Assembly (NCBI GenBank): GCA_947630215.1
Contig: CANRGX010000011.1
Coordinates: forward strand, 1 to 51,867
Length of the DNA stretch: 51,867 nt
Origin: an uncultured Eisenbergiella sp.
GTDB lineage: Bacteria; Bacillota; Clostridia; Lachnospirales; Lachnospiraceae
Direction: 5' to 3'
Part shown: one piece after another, positions 1 through 6,819 of the stretch
How positions within the stretch are numbered: the stretch's first letter is position 1
Layout: each line of letters starts with the position of its first letter
Program-made: the position numbers and the translations under genes
The notes under the pieces: generated by a model
Database searches by the model: none
Seen by the model: the letters and a program-made list of their open reading frames with translations, nothing else
What the model was told of the DNA's origin: nothing

Positions 1-448
1 CAAGCGCCGCTATCTGCCGGACCAAAGAAAGCGCTTCTTTTGGCGGTACGCCGAATTTGCTCTCCTCTCCGGCTGCGTTGACCTCGATGAGAATTTCCGT
101 GGTCAAAGACTGCCGGACAGACTGTCTGCTGATCTCCTCCGCCAGCGAGAGGGAATCCACGCTGTGAATCAGAGCGGTCTTTCCAATCAGGGATTTTACT
201 TTATTTCGTTGCAGATGCCCGATCATGTGCCATCTGATATCCCCCGGCAGCTGTCCGTATTTTTCCACAAGCTCCTGCGCCCGGTTCTCCCCAAAATCCC
301 GTATCCCGGCGGCATAGGCCTCCTTTAGCATGGAAACCGGCTTGGTCTTGCTTACCGCAATCAGCGAAACCTCCCCCGGCTGTCTGCCGGAAGTTTTTCG
401 GGCAGCGTCGATTCGTCCCTGTACCATACGGATATTCTCTGCGATCAT
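1..448 (-). CDS. yggS: YggS/PROSC-family PLP homeostasis protein (C-terminal part outside the window)
   Basis: Only the first 149 codons are present; the gene runs off the left edge. The product belongs to the YggS/PLPBP family, single-domain TIM-barrel proteins that bind pyridoxal 5'-phosphate and buffer vitamin B6 and amino-acid pools without a known enzymatic turnover. The segment AVSKTKP carries the expected PLP lysine (K34), followed by the family landmarks FGENRAQE, WHMIGHLQRNK and, near the edge, IEVNAAGEESKFG. The ATG at 448 is preceded by an AGAAAGGG ribosome-binding site. It lies 19 nt downstream of the HlyD-like gene and is probably cotranscribed with it. In Firmicutes yggS often starts the sepF-containing division cluster, which would lie just outside the window; that is expectation, not observation. 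Confidence 0.93.
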   Translation of the reverse strand, partial: MIAENIRMVQGRIDAARKTSGRQPGEVSLIAVSKTKPVSMLKEAYAAGIRDFGENRAQELVEKYGQLPGDIRWHMIGHLQRNKVKSLIGKTALIHSVDSLSLAEEISRQSVRQSLTTEILIEVNAAGEESKFGVPPKEALSLVRQIAAL

Positions 449-467
449 AAATGCCCTTTCTGTGCCG

Positions 468-1871
468 TCATTCAAACACCATTTCGTTGACATCCACCGT
501 CTGCGCGTCCAATACAATATGGTCGTAAACGCTTAATCCGTACACCGTGTTGGAACGGATGATGGCATACTCCTCGTTCTGCTGCAGGATTTCCACTTCC
601 TTAAACTCCGCATATCCCTTATTGATATTGAACACACCCATCAGGGAAGCGCTGCGGGAGATCGTGTACTCCTCGTCGGAATCCGGCCGAATCAGATGAT
701 CGCCCACGCGCAGCATATAGTTGTCCAGATAATAGTCGTCCTCGGTCTCCTCGTATATCTGAGTGGCGATAAATTCCGTCGTCAGTTCCCCGTTTTCCCC
801 GGCCGTCTGGCGCAGCACGCCATAGTCGCCGGAATTGCCTCCCTTGGTCACAAAATCTTTGGGAACCAGGAAAAACTCCTTGTTGGTAATGGCGGATAAC
901 GGAACCTTCAGGCCGTTCTCAGTGTCCGTAAGCAGCTCAATGTCCAGATACCGGTCCGTGACAAAGGTGATCATGGAATTGGTAAAATCCAGCTTGGCGA
1001 AAAGGCCGTCCTCTCCCTTGTCCAGAATCGTCACATTGGCCCAGGACTCATACTGGTTTTTTAAGAACCGCACCTTCACCACTTCCGCTTCTTCCAGTTC
1101 CGCGGCCGTCGTCTTGTCCACCGCAATGAGGACAGACCAGTTTTCGCTGGTGGACAGTTTGTAAATGGGATCTCCGGAAGCCACCAGATCGTTGGCGATC
1201 AGCTGTTCCTTCTGATAGCCCTCCCGATTGAGATCGGCGGACGTGATATCCGCCGGCGAAACGCCCTCATACCCGTCTACGGAATAGACCACAATCCCGG
1301 CCTGCGCCGTCCGGCAAAGTCCCACGCTCTGCCCGTTTGTGGCCTCGTTGATGGCCGACAGGTTGGCCAGCACGTTCACGTTGGCCAGCTTTAAGACCGT
1401 GCCCTCCATATCGTATTTGAAATCGTAGACGGAAGAAAACTCAGACGGGGAAAAAGAAGCGCAGAAATTGGAAATTTCCAGCTGCAGCTCCAGAAGATCG
1501 TTTTCGGAAAGGGCGGTATTGTCCGCGTCCTGCTCGCTCAGAATTTCCCGCAGCTGCCCGCTTTCGTCCACTGTGCAGACAAGCTGTCCGCTGCCCAGCC
1601 GCTCTCCCTCTCTGGCATAATAATTGACATAGCCGGAGTAGGTGCTGTCTACCACAACCTCCTCCCGCAGCGCCAGGCCCGTATAGACGTTGTCCTGGGA
1701 AAGGGAGCCGTTCTGTACCGTGTACCATTCGATATGCTTGTCGTTTAAAAGATACATCAGCACACAGATCGCGATGTAGACAAAAATAACGCCGAAAACA
1801 AGCATTCCCAGATTGACATTCAGCGGCCTGCGGTAAGTTTTAATTTTTCCGTTTCTATTATCCTGCGGCAA
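468..1871 (-). CDS. HlyD-like membrane-anchored adaptor protein
   Basis: About 467 residues. A basic N-terminus is followed by one membrane segment (LGMLVFGVIFVYIAICVLMYLL). The rest should lie outside the membrane and includes a biotinyl-lipoyl-like/HlyD-type region just after the helix (STYSGYVNYYAREGERLGSGQLVCTVD) and beta-rich repeats. This resembles the HlyD-family adaptor-like proteins of Gram-positive clostridia. I chose the TTG at 1871 because GGGGAGG lies about 9 nt before it; a GTG at 1901 is possible in frame but has no convincing ribosome-binding site and sits close to the upstream terminator. No ABC transporter, RND pump or other export partner is encoded nearby, so the substrate is unknown. 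yggS follows 19 nt downstream. Confidence 0.72.
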   Translation of the reverse strand: MPQDNRNGKIKTYRRPLNVNLGMLVFGVIFVYIAICVLMYLLNDKHIEWYTVQNGSLSQDNVYTGLALREEVVVDSTYSGYVNYYAREGERLGSGQLVCTVDESGQLREILSEQDADNTALSENDLLELQLEISNFCASFSPSEFSSVYDFKYDMEGTVLKLANVNVLANLSAINEATNGQSVGLCRTAQAGIVVYSVDGYEGVSPADITSADLNREGYQKEQLIANDLVASGDPIYKLSTSENWSVLIAVDKTTAAELEEAEVVKVRFLKNQYESWANVTILDKGEDGLFAKLDFTNSMITFVTDRYLDIELLTDTENGLKVPLSAITNKEFFLVPKDFVTKGGNSGDYGVLRQTAGENGELTTEFIATQIYEETEDDYYLDNYMLRVGDHLIRPDSDEEYTISRSASLMGVFNINKGYAEFKEVEILQQNEEYAIIRSNTVYGLSVYDHIVLDAQTVDVNEMVFE

Positions 1872-1921
1872 TCCCGGGGCCCTCCCCGCACAGTCTGTCA
1901 CGCTGCGCTTTCAAGAAGGAA

Positions 1922-1942
1922 GCCCCGGCGGTTGTCCGGGGC
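1922..1942 (-). terminator. Hairpin terminator after the small P-loop gene
   Basis: On the minus strand GCCCCGG and CCGGGGC form a 7-bp all-GC stem around a 7-nt loop, followed by the pyrimidine-rich CTTCCTTCTTG. It sits 26 nt beyond the stop codon of the P-loop gene and before the HlyD-like gene. The tail is not a clean U-run, so termination may be partial. Confidence 0.55.
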
Positions 1943-1967
1943 CTCGTACACGTTCAAAATAAGCCGT

Positions 1968-2387
1968 TTAAAGAGAGATAATGATTTTGGATTTCAGGCT
2001 GTCCGCCAGGTCGCTTTCATTGAGGGAAACGCTGAGGATGAAATCCACATTGAACTTCTGGCTCAGCTGCTCCAGCTTATCGACCACGGGCGTAATGTCC
2101 TTGCCCTCCAGACAGGCGATTTTCAGAAAGCTGTCAAAATACATCTGTTCCAAATCGTGATCCTGCGAAATGATCCCGCTGACAAAACCCACAAAGGCTT
2201 CGCTGGTATCGATCATATAGTCGGGCGCCACAATCAGACGCACCTTATTGTTCAGTTCGTACATATGCTTGGGACTCTTGTCCAAATATACGATGCTGCC
2301 ATTTACCTTTTTGATTTCGGAATTGACTTTATCCAGAAGATATTTAGTTTTGCCCTTCCCCTTCTCGCCTACGATTAACTGAATCAT
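1968..2387 (-). CDS. Small P-loop NTPase-like protein of unknown function
   Basis: A 139-residue protein with a clear Walker A motif at its N-terminus (GEKGKGKTK, about residues 7-15) and a beta strand with acidic residue soon after (SIVYLDKS). It is far smaller than PilT, RecA or AAA+ proteins, and no second catalytic motif can be assigned with confidence. There is no signal peptide or membrane segment, so it is probably cytosolic. The ATG at 2387 has a strong ribosome-binding site (CAGGAGGG). It appears monocistronic: its own promoter lies at 2420-2448 and a hairpin lies downstream at 1922-1942. Nucleotide binding is a safe inference; the function is not. Confidence 0.75.
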   Translation of the reverse strand: MIQLIVGEKGKGKTKYLLDKVNSEIKKVNGSIVYLDKSPKHMYELNNKVRLIVAPDYMIDTSEAFVGFVSGIISQDHDLEQMYFDSFLKIACLEGKDITPVVDKLEQLSQKFNVDFILSVSLNESDLADSLKSKIIISL

Positions 2388-2419
2388 GCTGTCCCTCCTG
2401 AGGTATATTGGTTATCCTC

Positions 2420-2448
2420 ATTATAGTTGATATGCGGCAAAAAAACAA
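2420..2448 (-). promoter_or_regulatory. Sigma-A-type promoter of the small P-loop gene
   Basis: Minus strand: TTGTTT at 2443-2448, a 17-nt spacer, then a perfect TATAAT at 2420-2425, 32 nt before the ATG at 2387. The -35 box matches only TTG of TTGACA, but the spacing and -10 box are ideal. It lies between the carboxypeptidase stop codon and the P-loop gene, marking the end of the shape-operon block. Confidence 0.7.
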
Positions 2449-2464
2449 CCTCTATTTTTCCATT

Positions 2465-3451
2465 CTAGTTTATTTCATCCAGCATATCCGTCATCTCGTC
2501 ATACAGGACAGTCCGTTCGCTGGAACGCATGATGACGCCGATATACGGGTTGCCCGCGGCGTCCCTGGCCAGCAGGATGAGACAATTGCCGGCGGCGTTG
2601 GTGGTTCCCGTCTTCCCTCCCACCACGTTCACATGGTCCGGCGCCTTGGCGTCCCCGGAAAGATACTGGTTGGTGCTGTTGTAGGAAACGGTCTTTTCGT
2701 TGCCGTTGCGATCCGTGAAAACCGTATCATAGGAGGTCATCTGGATGATCTCGTTGACCTTCTCGTACCGGAGCGCCTCATTGAAAATAAGATACATATC
2801 ATAGGCGGTCACATAGTGGTTCTCCGCGGTCAGACCGTTGGGATTCACAAAGTGGCTGTTGGTGGCGCCGATAGCGGCCGCCTCCTCGTTCATCATATTG
2901 GCAAACTGCTCCACGCTCCCGGCAATGTGTTCCGCGATGGCCACCGCCACGTCGTTGGCGGAACGGATCAGCAGAATGTGCAGCGCCTGGTTCAAGGTGA
3001 GCTGGTCCCCTGCTTCCAGACCGCACACCACCGCCCCGCTCTCCGTAATATGTACGTTTTCGCTGGCCGTGATCACGTCGTCCGGATTGCCGTACTTGAG
3101 TGCCACGATGGCGGTCATCAGCTTTGTCAGACTGGCCGGAGCCAGCCGTTCATGCACATTTTTGGCGTAGATCACCTCATGGTGATTCAAATCAAACAGC
3201 CCGGCGGCTTCCGCCTGGGACATATCCACTATCGCGTCGTTTACATTGAAGCTGCCGTCTTTCTCCACGACACAAAGATCCGAAGCAAAAGCGTCCGCTG
3301 TCAGATAGTTGCTCTCCGTCGTCACACGGAAGCTGGACACTTCATAATCCGGATCATAGGGAAACGGGATGGACTTGCCTGCGCAGCCGGAAGCCGTCAG
3401 CAGGACAGTCGCAGAAAGCAATGCAGCCACCAGTTTATTTATACATCTCAC
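2465..3451 (-). CDS. D-alanyl-D-alanine carboxypeptidase, peptidase S11 family, predicted lipoprotein
   Basis: A DacA/PBP5-type serine D,D-carboxypeptidase that trims the terminal D-alanine from peptidoglycan pentapeptides outside the cell. All three active-site motifs are present: SLTK (S107-K110), SAN (164-166) and KTG (280-282). The N-terminus is a signal peptide ending in a lipobox-like ASGC, so Cys23 is probably lipidated; a membrane anchor by lipid would replace the C-terminal amphipathic helix and PBP5-C domain that are absent in this 328-residue protein. The start is a GTG lying inside the 3' end of the mgsA-like gene (17-nt overlap), with an AGGAG 12 nt upstream. It is the last gene of the mre-min-rodA block, which fits a role in wall maturation. 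Confidence 0.9.
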   Translation of the reverse strand: MRCINKLVAALLSATVLLTASGCAGKSIPFPYDPDYEVSSFRVTTESNYLTADAFASDLCVVEKDGSFNVNDAIVDMSQAEAAGLFDLNHHEVIYAKNVHERLAPASLTKLMTAIVALKYGNPDDVITASENVHITESGAVVCGLEAGDQLTLNQALHILLIRSANDVAVAIAEHIAGSVEQFANMMNEEAAAIGATNSHFVNPNGLTAENHYVTAYDMYLIFNEALRYEKVNEIIQMTSYDTVFTDRNGNEKTVSYNSTNQYLSGDAKAPDHVNVVGGKTGTTNAAGNCLILLARDAAGNPYIGVIMRSSERTVLYDEMTDMLDEIN

Positions 3452-3830
3452 GCCACTCTAAATCTCCTCTGTCTAAGGATTTGATCAGCAGTTCCGCCGT
3501 TGCCAGATTGGAAGCGAGCGGGATGTTGTGCATATCACACAGCCGGATGACGTTATTTACGTCGGGTTCGTGCGATTTGGGCGTCAGCGGATCGCGCAGA
3601 AAAATCACCAGATCGATCTGATTGTGCTCGATCTGTGCGCCAATCTGCTGCATCCCGCCCAGATGCCCGGCCAGGTACTTATGGATCGTCAGGTTCGTCA
3701 CATCTTCTATCAGACGGCCTGTGGTTCCCGTGGCATAAAGCGTATTTTTTGTCAAAATCCCCCTGTATGCGATGCAGAAATTCTGCATCAGCTTCTTTTT
3801 CGCATCGTGTGCGATCAGCGCGATATTCAT
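3435..3830 (-). CDS. mgsA: Methylglyoxal synthase family protein with the catalytic Asp replaced by Met
   Basis: A 131-residue MGS-domain protein. Family members convert dihydroxyacetone phosphate to methylglyoxal and phosphate. The phosphate-binding parts are visible ([19 protein letters not shown]), as are the IFLRDPL and HEPDV segments carrying the equivalents of E. coli His98 and Asp101. However, the highly conserved GGDQQ motif, whose Asp (Asp71 in E. coli MgsA) is the catalytic base, reads GGMQQ here, with Met60 encoded by the ATG at 3651-3653. The reading is unambiguous and the frame is intact. The gene lies 21 nt after rodA and overlaps the carboxypeptidase gene. It may be a weak or inactive enzyme, or a ligand sensor; the symbol denotes family only. 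Confidence 0.88.
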   Translation of the reverse strand: MNIALIAHDAKKKLMQNFCIAYRGILTKNTLYATGTTGRLIEDVTNLTIHKYLAGHLGGMQQIGAQIEHNQIDLVIFLRDPLTPKSHEPDVNNVIRLCDMHNIPLASNLATAELLIKSLDRGDLEWREMYK

Positions 3831-3851
3831 ATACCCTCTCTCCTATATATC

Positions 3852-4967
3852 CTATAAATTATACAGATTCCGGCGCTGCAGCCCCACGTTCAGCACAAAC
3901 CCCACGCCAATATACAGGCTGAGGAGCGAACTGAGCCCATAGCTGACAAACGGAAGCGTCAGGCCGGTGTTCGGCATCAGAAGCGTCGCCACGGCGATGT
4001 TCATAAAGCCCTGTATCCCGATCAGTGCCCCCACACTGGACGCGATCACCGTGCCCGCCACGTCCTTTGCCAGTCTGGCGGCGGACACACAGCATATCGC
4101 AATCAGGATAAGAAGAAGAATGACGGCGGCCGAGCCGATAAACCCCAGCTCCTCCCCGATGACCGCAAAGATGAAATCTGTCTGCGGCTCCGGGAGAAAA
4201 TTCCCGTTCTTCACGGAAGTGATCATATTGTTGTTTAAGCCCTTCCCCCAGAGCTGTCCGGATCCGATGGCAATGACCGAATTGAGCTGCTGGTAGGCCA
4301 TGGATTCCGCATAGGCTTCCGGATCGAAAAAGGCCATAATACGGTTGCGCTGATAGTCCTCCAACAGCGTCTGTCCTTCCCGCATGACGATGGAAAGAAA
4401 GATCAGGACGCTGGGAACGGCAACCGCCAGTACCCCGGCGATGATCCGCCAGCTTAAACCTCCCACAAACAACATGATACAGAATAAAATACAGAGCAAA
4501 ATGGTGGTGGAAAGATCAGGTTGTTTGTAAACCAGAAGGATCGGCGGCAACGCGAAAACCACCGCAGAAAACAAAACGCGGAACGTATTCAGCTTCTCCT
4601 TATATTTCATAATAAACTGTGCATAAAATAAAATCAACAGTATTTTTGCAAGATCTGACGGCTGAAACTGAAAAATCTGCAGATCCAGCCAGCGTCTGGC
4701 GCCGTTTACTTCTTCTCCGAAAAGCAGCACCAAAATCAGCATCGCCAGCATGACTGCGTAACTGACCCAATAGAACTTCAAAAGAAAGGAATAGTCCGTA
4801 AAGGCGATGACCAGCATGATACAGATGCCCAGTACCATCCCGAAAATCTGCTTTCCCTGTACGCTTTTCTCGGCGCTCCCGATGGCCAGTATGCCGATGA
4901 TGTTCAAACTGACCACCAGAAGCACCAGAAGAAAGTTGAAATTTTTCAGTCTGTACTTTTTTATCAT
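3852..4967 (-). CDS. rodA: RodA, SEDS peptidoglycan glycosyltransferase of the elongasome
   Basis: A 371-residue integral membrane protein of the SEDS family (FtsW/RodA/SpoVE). It polymerises lipid II glycan strands during lateral wall growth together with the class B transpeptidase encoded upstream (PBP2). About ten membrane helices are visible. SEDS signatures include NGARRWLDL with FQPSDLAK, YKQPDLSTT carrying the conserved Asp region, and the C-terminal ELGFIGSAAVILL, NTGLTLPFVSYG and LQRR segments. The short N-terminus and its place after minE in the mre-min block favour RodA over FtsW. A 36-nt gap separates it from minE, and the start has a CAGGGG ribosome-binding site. Confidence 0.93.
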   Translation of the reverse strand: MIKKYRLKNFNFLLVLLVVSLNIIGILAIGSAEKSVQGKQIFGMVLGICIMLVIAFTDYSFLLKFYWVSYAVMLAMLILVLLFGEEVNGARRWLDLQIFQFQPSDLAKILLILFYAQFIMKYKEKLNTFRVLFSAVVFALPPILLVYKQPDLSTTILLCILFCIMLFVGGLSWRIIAGVLAVAVPSVLIFLSIVMREGQTLLEDYQRNRIMAFFDPEAYAESMAYQQLNSVIAIGSGQLWGKGLNNNMITSVKNGNFLPEPQTDFIFAVIGEELGFIGSAAVILLLILIAICCVSAARLAKDVAGTVIASSVGALIGIQGFMNIAVATLLMPNTGLTLPFVSYGLSSLLSLYIGVGFVLNVGLQRRNLYNL

Positions 4968-5003
4968 AATTTCCCCTGTCAGCGGACGATTTTTGACAGC
5001 CGT

Positions 5004-5276
5004 TCAGCTGCTCTTATGCAGATCCAGAATCGGAATATTGGCGTACAGGGACGGGTTTTTGCTCCCGATGCCGTAACCGCCGGTCTTGCTGATCTGGATC
5101 TCCATATTTTCCGTATCTATCATCATGTAACGGGATATGACCCTGGCAATGTCCTGCTTGATGAGATCCAGCATTTCCGGCGAACAGTTCACCCGGTCGG
5201 AGATCAAAAGAATTTTCAGCCGGTCCTTCGCCACTTCCCCGGAAGCCTTGCGTTTGAACAATTTCGGCAGTCTCAT
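5004..5276 (-). CDS. minE: MinE, cell-division topological specificity factor
   Basis: A 90-residue MinE. The N-terminal part (RLPKLFKRKASGEVAKDRLKILLISDR, shown in pieces as basic membrane-binding start then AKDRLKILL) matches the MinD-binding/anti-MinCD region, and the C-terminal half (residues about 33-80) is the dimeric topological-specificity domain. MinE stimulates MinD ATPase activity and drives Min oscillation at the membrane. Its ATG overlaps the minD stop codon by 4 nt (ATGA), indicating translational coupling. Possession of MinE rather than DivIVA/MinJ targeting suggests an oscillating Min system, as in other clostridia and Gram-negative rods. Confidence 0.94.
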   Translation of the reverse strand: MRLPKLFKRKASGEVAKDRLKILLISDRVNCSPEMLDLIKQDIARVISRYMMIDTENMEIQISKTGGYGIGSKNPSLYANIPILDLHKSS

Positions 5277-6079
5277 GCTCTCCCCTCCTGACTTTTATGG
5301 AAAATCCCTGTGACTCTGGTCCAGAAAGAGAGAGAACGCTCCAAATCCATATAGGGAACATCCTGGCCCATCAGGCGCATACAGACGTTCCGGTAAGCGC
5401 GTCCCGCCAGCGTATGGTTTCCTACCAAAGGCTCTCCCTGGTTGGTGGAGACCACCACGCTCTCATCGTCCGGAATCACTCCCAGCAGATTGACGGAAAG
5501 AATATCCACCACGTCTTCTACGGTCATCATATCCCCGCGCTTGACCATATCGTAGCGCATACGGTTGATGCACAGGTCGATTTGCTGGAAGGAATTGGCC
5601 TCCAGCAGACCGATGATGCGATCCGCATCCCGGATAGCGGAAACCTCCGGCGTGGTGACCACGATGGCCCGATCCGCCCCGGCGATGGCGTTCTTAAACC
5701 CCTGCTCGATCCCCGCAGGGCAGTCCAGCAGGATATAATCGAACTGTTCCCGCAGCTGATCCACCAGTTTTCTCATCTGGCTTTCGTTGACCGCGCTTTT
5801 GTCCCGGGTCTGGGCCGACGGCAGCAGATAGAGACCGGGATACCGCTTGTCCCGGATCAGCGCCTGCTTGACCCGGCATCCGCCCTCCACCACGTCCACC
5901 AGGTTGTAAACGATGCGGTTTTCCAGTCCCATGACCACATCCAGATTGCGCAGCCCGATGTCCGTGTCGATCAAAACCACTTTCTTCCCGGCGGCGGCCA
6001 GACCGGTTCCGACGTTTGCGGTTGTGGTGGTCTTGCCCACACCGCCTTTTCCTGAGGTAATGACAATTACTTCACCCAT
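5273..6079 (-). CDS. minD: MinD, septum-site-determining ATPase
   Basis: A 268-residue ParA/MinD-family ATPase that recruits MinC to the membrane and is displaced by MinE. The deviant Walker A motif is intact (SGKGGVGKTT, with signature Lys11 and Lys16), followed by DTDIGLRNLD, LDCPAGI and the C-terminal membrane-targeting helix around SFWTRVTGIFHK. I place the start at 6079 because GGAGGAG lies 7 nt before MGEVIVITSGKGG; the reading frame continues upstream for 21 codons but that extension has no family match. It lies 46 nt after minC and overlaps minE by 4 nt. Confidence 0.96.
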   Translation of the reverse strand: MGEVIVITSGKGGVGKTTTTANVGTGLAAAGKKVVLIDTDIGLRNLDVVMGLENRIVYNLVDVVEGGCRVKQALIRDKRYPGLYLLPSAQTRDKSAVNESQMRKLVDQLREQFDYILLDCPAGIEQGFKNAIAGADRAIVVTTPEVSAIRDADRIIGLLEANSFQQIDLCINRMRYDMVKRGDMMTVEDVVDILSVNLLGVIPDDESVVVSTNQGEPLVGNHTLAGRAYRNVCMRLMGQDVPYMDLERSLSFWTRVTGIFHKSQEGRA

Positions 6080-6125
6080 GTAAAACTCCTCCATTAATGA
6101 AATATTTGTCCCCCAAACGTCTACC

Positions 6126-6806
6126 TCAATAGGGCAGCTCATTCAGTAATTCATTTGTGAGTGCCTGCATCTGTATTTCACCGTCCCGGCAAACGGCGAT
6201 CTGGGCCTGTCCCTTTTTCGCCTTCCCGAACCAGCGGTTTTTCTCTTTCGCTTTATATTTGAAATCTCCGATCTTTAATTTGGCCGGAGTCATTTCAAGC
6301 GCCGCAATAAAATGATCGGGAAGGCCGTCGCTGCCCGCGAAGGCGCTGCCGTACAGCCCGCCCAGTACAATGATATCTTTGGTCGCCATCACGGTGCACC
6401 CTGCTTCCACATTGCCGATGATGACGATGCTGCCCTCCGTTTCCAGAATCTGCCCGTTGGTGAGACTGCCGCGGTAAAAGCGGCCGCCCGCCTCCCCCTT
6501 CGGGAAAAACCGTTCAAACGCCTCTATGGTTTCGTTGAAGCGGTTCTGGCGTCCTTCGTCCTTGCCCACCACGCAGATCACATGAAGCTGGCTGTTCTGG
6601 CTGATGGCGTCCACCAGCAGGTTTTCCTCCCGCGCCGTGAGCGCACGTCCTTCAAAGGAAACCGCCACCTTTGTGTCCCCGAAGAATTTGGCCGATTCCC
6701 GGAATTTCTCCCCTGCCGCCTCGAGGATCTGATCAAAATCCATTTCTTCATCCAGATAAACGGAAATGCCGTTTTTGTAGCTTTTGATGATGACAGGGTT
6801 TTTCAT
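6126..6806 (-). CDS. minC: MinC, septum-site inhibitor of FtsZ assembly
   Basis: A 226-residue MinC. The N-terminal domain (about 1-105) is the FtsZ-antagonising part; the C-terminal beta-helix (about 110-205) binds MinD and FtsZ tails, seen in FYRGSLTNGQ, GSIVIIGNVEAG and DIIVLGGLYGSAFAG. The last 20 residues include a short MinD-proximal tail. MinC prevents polar Z-rings when MinD brings it to the membrane. The gene starts 13 nt after the PBP2 gene and is followed by minD and minE, so site selection and elongation are co-expressed from one block. Confidence 0.94.
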   Translation of the reverse strand: MKNPVIIKSYKNGISVYLDEEMDFDQILEAAGEKFRESAKFFGDTKVAVSFEGRALTAREENLLVDAISQNSQLHVICVVGKDEGRQNRFNETIEAFERFFPKGEAGGRFYRGSLTNGQILETEGSIVIIGNVEAGCTVMATKDIIVLGGLYGSAFAGSDGLPDHFIAALEMTPAKLKIGDFKYKAKEKNRWFGKAKKGQAQIAVCRDGEIQMQALTNELLNELPY

Positions 6807-6819
6807 GCTTTCTCCTTCC

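Noticed and set aside
2441-2448. Run of seven T on the minus strand after the carboxypeptidase considered as a terminator
   Set aside because: No stem precedes it; the same run is better explained as part of the promoter -35/spacer region.
4976-4999. Inverted repeat CTGTCA/TGACAG between minE and rodA
   Set aside because: Six base pairs with a 12-nt loop and no U-run; likely chance near a ribosome-binding site.
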